A stretch of DNA of 7,662 nucleotides from Syntrophomonas sp. UBA4911 (GTDB taxonomy: Bacteria > Bacillota > Syntrophomonadia > Syntrophomonadales > Syntrophomonadaceae): contig DHCD01000032.1 in the NCBI GenBank assembly GCA_002398105.1, positions 1 through 7,662 on the forward strand. Direction: 5' to 3'. Position 1 is the stretch's first letter; each line of letters starts with the position of its first letter. Under the pieces are notes generated by a model. The model had not been told where the DNA came from. It searched no databases and saw only the letters and a list, made by a program, of their open reading frames with translations. The position numbers were made by a program, and so were the translations under genes. Shown piece after piece: positions 1-6,202 of the stretch.

Positions 1-255
1 TGGACGGGTGGTGCTGATTTATGGGACACCTGAGTCAGGGGACGGCAGAGTGTGTGAAAAGCTATCAAGAGAGAAGCCTTTAAATCCTTATAGAATACAT
101 AGCGGGTAGAATTACGTATCTGTTGGATAATACGTTTTGTATCTCTGTCTTGGAAAAGGCTGCGTTTATGGCTTCTGTAAAGCCTGTAAAGCCTGTAAAG
201 CCATCCCCCTGTGCCTTAGCAGAGCCCCTTGCTTGGTTTGAACTGTACCCAATGC
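1..255. other. Left-edge stretch without a supportable gene
   Basis: This stretch lies downstream of the minus-strand GH18 gene. I see no ORF with a ribosome binding site and no recognisable protein motif. One plus-strand frame is open from the left edge to a TAG at 107-109 (35 codons), which is not more than chance would allow. The only structured part is a three-copy 9-bp tandem repeat at 176-202. I looked for a rho-independent terminator for the GH18 gene and found none: the short GGCTT/AAGCC hairpin at 170-184 lacks a T-tract in either direction. Confidence 0.5.
176..202. repeat. Three tandem copies of a 9-bp unit
   Basis: The unit TGTAAAGCC is repeated three times without mismatch. Its first copy can also fold with the preceding GGCTT into a 5-bp hairpin. 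The repeat lies about 55 bp past the stop codon of the minus-strand GH18 gene, in apparently non-coding DNA. It is a simple micro-repeat, probably from replication slippage. No function is evident. Confidence 0.8.
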
Positions 256-1515
256 TTACCGCTTGGCCTCCGCACTATCTCTTAATACTTCCCACATGCC
301 CTCGTTTAATAACCCTAATCTCCACAAGGCTACACCATTGAGGTTGTAGCGCTTGGCCATCCCTATTTTGGTAGCGATGCTGGCGTCAGTTTCGCTGGGG
401 GCGGAAATGCCCAATATTAATTTTTGAGCCGGGACTGAGGCGACCGCGATTTTTACCGCTTGCTCTACCTGGTTTATGGGCTCGGGCTTAGAGCCGTAAT
501 CGTAGGCCATTATGATTATGCGGTCAGCGATCTTGCCCAGGGCCTGGTAGTCATAACCGGGATAAGCGCTGTTAGGGGCATGCAGGGTAAGAGTAAGCCT
601 GCTGCCGTTTATCTTGAGCTCCTGGGACAGCAGATTGATAAAGCTGGTAAATCGCTGCTGCACCTGTTTCAGCTGCTCCCCGCTGTCGTTGTAGCCCAGC
701 CCCTCGAAATCCAGATTTACTCCGCGGAACTGCCGGGCTTCATCGCTTATAGCTTTAACTGCCCGGGACATGGCGGCGGGATTGCTGAACAGATTTGAGA
801 TAGTATTGTCGGCATCAGTGACGTGAATCACCATCTCTGTTTGCAGGTTGTATTGCCGGGCCGCTTCCATTACTTTTTCCCATCCCTCCGGCTTTTGCCA
901 GCCGGTTCTGCTTTGGGTGAGCAGATTCCCATCTTGATCCAGGCTATACCATCCCAATGCCAGTTCCGATAGGGCATCGGTATTGCCGGGAGCCGAGGCG
1001 GGATAAGATTGCTCGAAGAGATTGGTCCAACTGCTGGTTTCATTGTCGCCCAGGGCATAAAAACCTATGACCGTCATGGATTTAGAGGGCGAGATAATAC
1101 TTACCTTTCTAAGCCCGGGGTTCCAATCGACCTGGCAATTGAAGGCTTCGCTGAAGAAACGCAGAGGAATAAGGGTGCGCCCGGCTGTTATTTGCGGAGC
1201 TGTATCCAAAGCGGTGGGAGTGTTGTTAAGATAGGCGGTTTGGTTGTCAATCTGCATGCGAACAGAAATTTTGCCGTCGCTGGCATTTACCGTACGGCTT
1301 TGATTATCCCATTCCACTGTTATGTTCATAGCTTCCGCTATCGCCCGGAAAGGGACCAGGGTGCGGTCGTTCTGAATTACCGGGCTGACATCAAGGTTTA
1401 AGGGCAAGCCGTCTATCAATACGGCGATGGTTTCCTGACCTTGAACCGGAGCAGTCAATGGTTGGCCGGCAATCAGGAGCAGGGCCAGGAACAGGGTCGA
1501 TAAGAGTTGTTTCAT
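256..1515 (-). CDS. Secreted GH18-family glycoside hydrolase with copper-amine-oxidase-N-like stalk
   Basis: The 419-residue product has a signal peptide (MKQLL, then a hydrophobic core to about residue 17, cleavage probably near 20-29). Residues about 32-141 hold two copies of the copper amine oxidase N-terminal-like stalk motif: RTLVPFRAIAEA with VEWD at 51-70, and RTLIPLRFFSEA with VDWN at 113-132. From about 148 on it resembles GH18 proteins of the SleL/YaaH and chitinase-like type. It has the active-site strand GVNLDFEG with general acid Glu271 and Asp269, then MAYDYG (336-341) and GVALWRLG near the C-terminus. The first two acidic positions of the classical DxxDxDxE signature are replaced (Arg, Asn). 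GH18 enzymes cleave GlcNAc-containing polymers; an exported stalked form in a Firmicute suggests peptidoglycan or spore-cortex work, which is inference. ATG at 1515 is chosen because AGGAGG (1526-1531, minus strand) lies 10 nt before it; an upstream TTG at 1539 precedes that site. It is divergent from lspA. Confidence 0.85.
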   Translation of the reverse strand: MKQLLSTLFLALLLIAGQPLTAPVQGQETIAVLIDGLPLNLDVSPVIQNDRTLVPFRAIAEAMNITVEWDNQSRTVNASDGKISVRMQIDNQTAYLNNTPTALDTAPQITAGRTLIPLRFFSEAFNCQVDWNPGLRKVSIISPSKSMTVIGFYALGDNETSSWTNLFEQSYPASAPGNTDALSELALGWYSLDQDGNLLTQSRTGWQKPEGWEKVMEAARQYNLQTEMVIHVTDADNTISNLFSNPAAMSRAVKAISDEARQFRGVNLDFEGLGYNDSGEQLKQVQQRFTSFINLLSQELKINGSRLTLTLHAPNSAYPGYDYQALGKIADRIIIMAYDYGSKPEPINQVEQAVKIAVASVPAQKLILGISAPSETDASIATKIGMAKRYNLNGVALWRLGLLNEGMWEVLRDSAEAKR

Positions 1516-1638
1516 TATGTAAATACCTCCTAGTAACAATTAACAATTTTACGTTTTGATTTATGTACATCTTGCAGTTGCATCTATAGTAGATAGTATA
1601 ACTTCTATTCCCCATACCGGAAAGGGGGTGGCCCTTTC

Positions 1639-1667
1639 TTGTATTCTCCTCTTTTCTGACGTACAAT
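1639..1667 (+). promoter_or_regulatory. Candidate sigma-A promoter for lspA-rluD
   Basis: A good -10 box TACAAT (1662-1667) sits 17 nt after a poor -35 TTGTAT (1639-1644). Transcription would begin about 1674, giving a short leader of about 27 nt before the lspA ATG. The -35 matches the consensus only in TTG, so this is a candidate. A second AT-rich patch with -10-like boxes lies at 1594-1602. Confidence 0.35.
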
Positions 1668-1700
1668 AGAACCGACTTTATGATTACTGAGGAGGTTTCC

Positions 1701-2138
1701 ATGCGGTTTTGGTTGACAATGCTTCTGGTTTTAGTGCTTGATCAATTGTCAAAACTATGGGTAGTACATAGCTTTAATCCGGGAGAGAGCAGGGCTGTGT
1801 GGGATCAGGTCTTTTACCTGACTTATGTGCAGAATCAGGGAGCGGCTTTTGGAATGTTGCCGGGAAAGTCATGGTTATTCCTGATCGGTGCTCTGGTGGT
1901 TATTGTGGTGTTAATTATTTTTAACAGCAGACGCCCTCAGCCCCATGGGATACAGGTAATTACCGGGCTTATTGTTGCCGGAGCAGCAGGCAATCTGCTG
2001 GATCGGGTGCGCCTGAATTATGTGGTGGATTTTTTTGACCTGGGATGGTGGCCGGTATTTAATGTTGCCGATATAGCTATTGTGGGCGGAGCCATATTGC
2101 TGGTTGTAATACTGTTTCGGGATGAAAAGGTGAGTTGA
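1701..2138 (+). CDS. lspA: Lipoprotein signal peptidase (signal peptidase II)
   Basis: This is a 145-residue inner-membrane aspartyl protease that removes the signal peptide from diacylglyceryl-modified prolipoproteins. It has four hydrophobic segments (about residues 3-22, 57-73, 83-97 and 124-138). Family motifs are in order: DQLSK near the N-terminus (14-18), NQGAAFG, GAAGNLLDR, VVDFFD and FNVADIAI. The catalytic aspartates are Asp110 (in VVDFF) and Asp124 (in NVAD). The length is slightly short of the usual 150-165 residues but nothing essential is missing. ATG 1701 is preferred over an upstream in-frame ATG at 1680 because GAGGAGG at 1689-1695 precedes it by 5 nt. The stop codon touches the rluD start, so the two are translated from one message. 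Confidence 0.95.
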   Translation: MRFWLTMLLVLVLDQLSKLWVVHSFNPGESRAVWDQVFYLTYVQNQGAAFGMLPGKSWLFLIGALVVIVVLIIFNSRRPQPHGIQVITGLIVAGAAGNLLDRVRLNYVVDFFDLGWWPVFNVADIAIVGGAILLVVILFRDEKVS

Positions 2139-3062
2139 TTGGCAGATATTGAGTTGATTATCGTAGAGGAAGAGATGGATGGGGAGCGGCTGGACGCTTT
2201 GGTAGCGGATCAGGTGGAGCAACTATCGCGTTCATTGGTTAAGAATCTCATTGGCGCAGGCAAAGTGCTGGTGAACGGGGTTTCACATAAAGCCAGCTAC
2301 CGGGTGCGTGAAGGGGAGGAAATCAGTATCGAAATTCCGGAACCGCAGGTGTTGAAAATCGAACCCCGGGCTATTCCTCTGGAAATCATATATCAGGATG
2401 AGGATCTGGCCGTGATTAATAAACCTAAGGGTTTGGTAGTGCACCCCGCGCATGGTAACTGGGATTATACCCTGGTAAATGCCCTGATGTACCATATAAG
2501 GGATTTGTCCGGCATAAACGGCCAGCTCAGGCCCGGTATTGTGCATCGCCTGGACAAGGACACTTCCGGAGTGATGGTGGTGGCTAAGAATGACAGGACC
2601 CATCGCAGCCTGGCTGAACAGATTAAGGAACACAGCATTAAAAGGGAATATATCGCTTTAGTGCATGGTAAGCTGAAAGAAAACCTGGGCACTATTGACG
2701 CCCCCATTGGCAGGAGCAAGACGGATCGCAAGAAAATGGCGGTAGTGGCCGAGGGCAGACCGGCTGTAAGTAAATATCAGGTGCTGGAGCGTTTTAATGC
2801 TTACAGCCTGGTAAAGGTTGAGCTTTTGACCGGACGTACCCATCAGATCAGGGTGCATTTTGCCTATATCAAACATCCGGTGGTGGGGGATCCCCTCTAC
2901 GGTTCGGGCAAGAAACATTTCCATCTGGATTCCCAGGCGCTGCATGCCCATCTGCTGGGCTTTATTCATCCCCGCAGCGGCGAGTATATGGAGTTCAGCA
3001 CGCCGCTTCCCGAGTATTACGGCGAGATATTGGCTTACCTGCGTCAGCAGGCGGGCAATTAG
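2139..3062 (+). CDS. rluD: 23S rRNA pseudouridine synthase, RluA/RluD family
   Basis: The 307-residue product has an N-terminal S4 RNA-binding domain (about 15-62, with GERLDALVADQ and the KVLVNG strand) followed by the RluA-type catalytic domain. The catalytic motif HRLDKDTSG carries Asp139, the same number as in E. coli RluD. Other family motifs are INKPKGLVVHPAHG, GRTHQIRVH and GDPLYG. It should isomerise uridines in 23S rRNA (RluD acts on helix 69). The precise target cannot be read from sequence, so RluD-like is the safe call. Translation probably begins at TTG 2139, immediately after the lspA stop, with AGGTGA at 2128-2133. An internal ATG at 2175 would cut into the start of the S4 domain. 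rluD next to lspA and upstream of pyrR is common in Firmicutes. Confidence 0.93.
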   Translation: MADIELIIVEEEMDGERLDALVADQVEQLSRSLVKNLIGAGKVLVNGVSHKASYRVREGEEISIEIPEPQVLKIEPRAIPLEIIYQDEDLAVINKPKGLVVHPAHGNWDYTLVNALMYHIRDLSGINGQLRPGIVHRLDKDTSGVMVVAKNDRTHRSLAEQIKEHSIKREYIALVHGKLKENLGTIDAPIGRSKTDRKKMAVVAEGRPAVSKYQVLERFNAYSLVKVELLTGRTHQIRVHFAYIKHPVVGDPLYGSGKKHFHLDSQALHAHLLGFIHPRSGEYMEFSTPLPEYYGEILAYLRQQAGN

Positions 3063-3141
3063 GGTCAAACAACTGGAACTCGACCGTAATCTGTAAAAAA
3101 ATCACAAAAATAACCGGCTTTTTGTATACATTGAGTCCTGA

Positions 3142-3170
3142 TTGACATCTCCTTTGAGATTGTATAAAAT
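3142..3170 (+). promoter_or_regulatory. Strong sigma-A-type promoter of the pyr operon
   Basis: A perfect -35 TTGACA (3142-3147) and a -10 TAAAAT (3165-3170) are separated by 17 nt. TATAAA at 3163-3168 overlaps as an alternative -10 with a 15-nt spacer. The start would be near 3177, just before the PyrR-binding hairpin begins at 3180, so the attenuator occupies the 5' end of the transcript. This separates pyr transcription from lspA-rluD, although no convincing terminator ends rluD. Confidence 0.8.
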
Positions 3171-3179
3171 CTATTGAGA

Positions 3180-3210
3180 CCTTTAAGTTGGCCCCGAGAG
3201 GCTGGCAAGG
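3180..3210 (+). promoter_or_regulatory. PyrR-binding loop (anti-antiterminator), pyrR leader
   Basis: The RNA folds into the two-part hairpin known for PyrR binding loops. A lower stem CCTT (3180-3183) pairs with AAGG (3207-3210), then there is an internal bulge. An upper stem GTTGGCC (3187-3193) pairs with GGCTGGC (3200-3206), closing the hexaloop CCGAGA (3194-3199). This loop fits the CNGNGA consensus of Bacillus PyrR sites. When PyrR with UMP/UTP holds this hairpin, AGGCTGG (3199-3205) cannot pair with AGCCT (3227-3231) or CCGGCT (3235-3240), so the downstream terminator forms. Confidence 0.9.
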
Positions 3211-3226
3211 ATGAGACTTGACGTTT

Positions 3227-3263
3227 AGCCTGCTCCGGCTCGAAGGCCTGGGCAGGCTTTTTT
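3227..3263 (+). terminator. Rho-independent attenuator terminator before pyrR
   Basis: AGCCTGC (3227-3233) pairs with GCAGGCT (3252-3258). The stem continues inward with some mismatch to GGC/GCC (3237-3239 with 3246-3248). A run of six T ends at 3263. It is 24 nt upstream of the pyrR start codon, so termination here blocks pyrR and, unless an internal promoter exists, everything after it. Confidence 0.9.
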
Positions 3264-3287
3264 GCACCTGGCGTTAGGAGGATGGCT

Positions 3288-3839
3288 GTGCAATTACGCG
3301 ACAAGAATGTGATTATGGATGAGATGGCCATGAAGAGAGCCCTTACCCGCATAGCCCATGAGATTATTGAGAAAAACAAAGGTGTGGATAATGTTGCGGT
3401 GGTAGGCATCCGCCGGCGGGGAGGCCCTCTGGCCCAGAGACTGGCAGCTCGCATTCAGGAGATTGAAGGCGTAAATGTCCCCGTAGGCATACTTGACATC
3501 ACCCTCTACCGGGACGACCTGACCACCCTTTCATCCCAACCCCAGGTTCACCGTACCGAAGTGGATTTTGCCATCAGCGGCATGAATATAGTACTGGTCG
3601 ATGATGTTCTCTATACCGGCCGCACAATACGAGCGGCCCTGGATGCATTGATGGATCTGGGACGGCCGAGGGCAATTCAGCTGGCCGTACTTATAGATAG
3701 GGGGCATCGGGAGTTGCCCATCAAGGCCGATTTTATCGGCAAAAATGTACCCACCTCGCGCCAGGAAGTAATATCGGTTCTGGTCAAGGAGATTGATAGC
3801 AAAGACGAGGTGGTTATACAAGAGATAATAGATACCTGA
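3288..3839 (+). CDS. pyrR: PyrR: pyrimidine operon attenuation regulator / uracil phosphoribosyltransferase
   Basis: The 183-residue product is close in length to Bacillus PyrR (about 180). It has a type I phosphoribosyltransferase fold with the PRPP loop VLVDDVLYTGRT (residues about 103-114). PyrR hallmarks follow: ALTRIAHEI near the N-terminus, VGIRRRGGPLAQRLA, LDITLYRDDL, and DRGHRELPI with GKNVPTS near the C-terminus. The protein binds the CNGNGA hairpins found before pyrR and before pyrB and promotes termination when UMP/UTP is high; many members also have UPRTase activity. Start choice: AGGAGG at 3276-3281 directly abuts ATG 3282, which leaves no spacing. GTG 3288 has 6 nt spacing and is preferred; using the ATG would add two residues. 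The gene lies downstream of its own attenuator, so it is autoregulated. Confidence 0.95.
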   Translation: MQLRDKNVIMDEMAMKRALTRIAHEIIEKNKGVDNVAVVGIRRRGGPLAQRLAARIQEIEGVNVPVGILDITLYRDDLTTLSSQPQVHRTEVDFAISGMNIVLVDDVLYTGRTIRAALDALMDLGRPRAIQLAVLIDRGHRELPIKADFIGKNVPTSRQEVISVLVKEIDSKDEVVIQEIIDT

Positions 3840-3845
3840 TAGCAA

Positions 3846-3878
3846 CCCTTTAATTTGGTCCCGTGAGGCCGGCAAGGG
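3846..3878 (+). promoter_or_regulatory. Second PyrR-binding loop, between pyrR and pyrB
   Basis: Lower stem CCCTT (3846-3850) pairs with AAGGG (3874-3878). After a TAAT bulge the upper stem TTGGTC (3855-3860) pairs with GGCCGG (3867-3872) and presents the hexaloop CCGTGA (3861-3866), again CNGNGA. The first and second loops share architecture but differ at many stem bases in ways that keep pairing, which supports a selected RNA structure. Confidence 0.92.
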
Positions 3879-3914
3879 ATAAGCTACCTGAAGCAGGCAC
3901 GCCTTCCTTGCCGG
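3869..3914 (+). promoter_or_regulatory. Antiterminator helix of the pyrB attenuator
   Basis: CCGGCAAGG (3869-3877) is an exact reverse complement of CCTTGCCGG (3906-3914). This 9-bp helix uses the 3' side of the PyrR-binding loop and the 5' arm and loop of the terminator, so it excludes both. It is the default read-through form when PyrR is not bound (low UMP/UTP). Confidence 0.88.
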
Positions 3915-3933
3915 ATGTAAGGAAGGCTTTTTT
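3901..3933 (+). terminator. Rho-independent attenuator terminator before pyrB
   Basis: A perfect 9-bp stem, GCCTTCCTT (3901-3909) with AAGGAAGGC (3919-3927), has a 9-nt loop and is followed by six T (3928-3933). It lies 32 nt before the pyrB start and its 5' arm overlaps the antiterminator helix, as expected of an attenuator. Confidence 0.95.
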
Positions 3934-3965
3934 ATGTTTAGCTTAAATCAGGAGGAGGCTTTATA

Positions 3966-4907
3966 GTGGGATTTGAACAAAATAAGGATTTGCTGGGGCT
4001 GCGGGAATTGAGCCGGAAAGATATTGAACTCATCCTGGCTACGGCAATGCCTATGAAGGACATTATCAGGCGTGATATCAAGAAGGTTCCCACTCTGCGT
4101 GGAAAGGCCATGGTTACTGTTTTCTATGAGCCCAGTACTCGAACCCGCACCTCTTTTGAGATAGCCGGGAAATACCTCAGCGCGGATACGGTTAATCTGG
4201 CGGTAACTACCAGCAGTGTGCAAAAAGGTGAAAGCTTGCGGGACACCATCAAGACCATTGAGGTCATGGGCTTTGACCTGATGGTGATACGCCACGCTAT
4301 GAGCGGCACTCCTCATTATGCAGCCCGCAATACCCGTATGAAAGTGATAAATGCCGGCGATGGGGCTAATGAGCATCCTACCCAGGCGCTGTTGGACATG
4401 TTCAGTATCAAGGAGAAAAAGGGCACCCTGGATAACCTGAAGGTTGCCATAGTGGGAGATATACTGCATAGCCGGGTGGCTCGTTCCAACATATATGGCC
4501 TCAGCAAATTTGGCTGCGAGGTACGGGTAGTGGGACCGTCGACTCTGATACCGCCCGAGATAGAGAAACTGGGCGTAAAAAGCTATTACAGCCTGGATGA
4601 AGCCTTGAAAGGGGTGGATGTGATAAATGTGCTGCGCATTCAAAGAGAACGCCAGCAAGTCGGACTTTTCCCCTCTTTGGACGAATATGCCAACTTGTAC
4701 ATGCTGACTCCCCGGCATCTTTTGCAGGCCCGGGATGATGTCCTGGTGCTGCATCCTGGTCCCATGAACCGGGGGGTGGAGATTTCCAGCGACATAGCCG
4801 ACAGTAATGCGGCAGTCATAAATGAACAGGTTACCAATGGAGTGGCGGTACGCATGGCGCTGCTGTTCTTGATGATGGGAGGTTCAAAAGATGAGATTGC
4901 TGATTAA
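3966..4907 (+). CDS. pyrB: Aspartate carbamoyltransferase catalytic subunit
   Basis: The 313-residue product catalyses carbamoyl phosphate plus L-aspartate to N-carbamoyl-L-aspartate, the committed step of pyrimidine synthesis. The carbamoyl phosphate loop STRTRTSF is at 57-64, followed by SSVQKGES with the active-site Lys. Then come HPTQALLD (His137, Gln140), DILHSRVARSN (Arg170), RIQRER (224-229) for aspartate binding, and HPGPMNRGVEI in the C-terminal domain. All expected active-site positions are present and the length is normal for the Bacillus-type trimeric enzyme. No regulatory pyrI follows, so control is through PyrR attenuation. Start is GTG 3966, with AGGAGGAGG at 3950-3958 seven nt upstream. 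The 3' end overlaps pyrC by 17 nt. Confidence 0.97.
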   Translation: MGFEQNKDLLGLRELSRKDIELILATAMPMKDIIRRDIKKVPTLRGKAMVTVFYEPSTRTRTSFEIAGKYLSADTVNLAVTTSSVQKGESLRDTIKTIEVMGFDLMVIRHAMSGTPHYAARNTRMKVINAGDGANEHPTQALLDMFSIKEKKGTLDNLKVAIVGDILHSRVARSNIYGLSKFGCEVRVVGPSTLIPPEIEKLGVKSYYSLDEALKGVDVINVLRIQRERQQVGLFPSLDEYANLYMLTPRHLLQARDDVLVLHPGPMNRGVEISSDIADSNAAVINEQVTNGVAVRMALLFLMMGGSKDEIAD

Positions 4908-6180
4908 GGGGGGCAGGGTAATTGACCCGGCCAACGGCCTGAATGCAGTTATGGATGTCCTGCTGGAAGAAGGCCGGATTACAGCGGTGGAAAAGGAACT
5001 GGCGGATAATTCAGCCGAAATTATAAATGCCAAAAACAAACTGGTTTGTCCGGGCTTTATTGATATGCATGTACATTTGCGGGAACCGGGCCAGGAATAT
5101 AAAGAGGATATCACCTCGGGTTCCAGAGCCGCCGCCGCCGGTGGCTTTACCACCGTCTGCTGCATGCCCAACACCGAACCTGCCATTGATAATGCGGCCG
5201 TAGCCAGTTTTGTTCGGGAAAGGGCACGAAAAACCGGTCTGGTCAACGTCTTCCCTATCGGCGCCATTACCCGGGGCCGGGAGGGCAATGAGTTAAGCGA
5301 GATGGCCGAGCTGGTTGCAGCCGGATGTGTGGCGGTTTCCGACGATGGCAGACCGGTCATGCGAGCGGATGTTATGCGTAATGCTCTGGAGTATGCCAAA
5401 ATGTTCGGACTGCCGGTTCTGGCTCACAGTGAAGACCTGCATCTGTCACGGGAGGGACAGATGCATGAAGGCTATTATTCCATAATATACGGCCTTAAAG
5501 GGATACCGGCCGCAGCGGAGGAGGTCATGATCGCGCGCGATATAATGCTGGCCGACCTGACCGGCGGCAACCTGCATGTCTGCCATATATCCACCCGGGG
5601 AGCGGTGGAGTTGATTCGGGAAGCTAAGGAAAAGGGCATCAGGGTTACCTGTGAGGTTACTCCTCACCACCTGATTTTAAGTGATGAGGTGGTGGACGGT
5701 TATGATACCGATACCAAGGTGAACCCGCCCCTGCGCTCGGAAGAGCATATTGCCGCCTTAAGGGAGGCACTGCAGGAAGGGGTTATCGACTGTATCGCCA
5801 CTGACCATGCTCCTCACCATAGGGAGAGCAAGGATTGTGAATATGTCCTGGCGGCTCCCGGTATATCCGGGCTGGAGACAGCGGTAGCATCAATAATGGA
5901 TAAACTGGTCAGCCCGGGGATACTGAATTTAGAGCAGATGGTACGCCTGTATACCACCGGACCAGCGGAAATATTGGGGATTGACCGGGGTACTTTGAGC
6001 CCGGGCAAGGTTGCCGACCTGACCCTGCTTGACCCCAAGTTGGTTAAGACAGTGGAACCAAGTAAATTTTACAGCAAGGGCAAAAATACCCCGTTTAAAG
6101 GGATGCAGCTTAAAGGATGGCCCTGGATGACCATTCGGGAAGGAATAATTGTAGCCCGCGAAGGCGAAATTATTGGTTAA
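4891..6180 (+). CDS. pyrC: Dihydroorotase, class I (binuclear zinc)
   Basis: The 429-residue length matches the class I dihydroorotase of Bacillus and Thermus. It reversibly cyclises N-carbamoyl-aspartate to dihydroorotate. Metal ligands are in place: DMHVHLREPG with His60 and His62, the VSDDG motif with the bridging Asp at 151/152, AHSED with His179, CHIST with His232, and TDHAPHH with the catalytic Asp305. The amidohydrolase C-terminal end with LSPGKVADLTLLDP is complete. ATG 4891 has GGGAGG (4877-4882) 8 nt ahead, inside the pyrB coding sequence, so the two genes are translationally linked. carA starts 22 nt after its stop. Confidence 0.97.
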   Translation: MRLLIKGGRVIDPANGLNAVMDVLLEEGRITAVEKELADNSAEIINAKNKLVCPGFIDMHVHLREPGQEYKEDITSGSRAAAAGGFTTVCCMPNTEPAIDNAAVASFVRERARKTGLVNVFPIGAITRGREGNELSEMAELVAAGCVAVSDDGRPVMRADVMRNALEYAKMFGLPVLAHSEDLHLSREGQMHEGYYSIIYGLKGIPAAAEEVMIARDIMLADLTGGNLHVCHISTRGAVELIREAKEKGIRVTCEVTPHHLILSDEVVDGYDTDTKVNPPLRSEEHIAALREALQEGVIDCIATDHAPHHRESKDCEYVLAAPGISGLETAVASIMDKLVSPGILNLEQMVRLYTTGPAEILGIDRGTLSPGKVADLTLLDPKLVKTVEPSKFYSKGKNTPFKGMQLKGWPWMTIREGIIVAREGEIIG

Positions 6181-6202
6181 TACACCTTAGGAGATGATGG
6201 CA

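Noticed and set aside
2..109. Plus-strand open frame from the left edge (35 codons to TAG) as the tail of an upstream gene
   Set aside because: A frame this short stays open by chance fairly often, and the translation matches no family I recognise. It might be real, but the window gives no support.
123..341. 72-codon plus-strand ORF with a VKP repeat
   Set aside because: It starts with TTG without a ribosome binding site, its repeat is just the 9-bp tandem repeat translated, and its 3' part overlaps the end of the GH18 gene antisense.
1595..1623. Minus-strand promoter for the GH18 gene (TATACT at 1595-1600)
   Set aside because: The -10 is fair, but the box 17 nt upstream (TTTCCG) is a poor -35, so I do not annotate it.
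3104..3125. Possible rluD terminator: ACAAAAA paired with TTTTTGT around an 8-nt loop
   Set aside because: The 7-bp stem is almost all A-T and would be too weak for a rho-independent terminator; there is no separate GC-rich stem before the T-run.
3948..4754. Long minus-strand ORF (268 codons) opposite pyrB
   Set aside because: It is the antisense shadow of pyrB with no recognisable motif; pyrB is certain from its active-site motifs.
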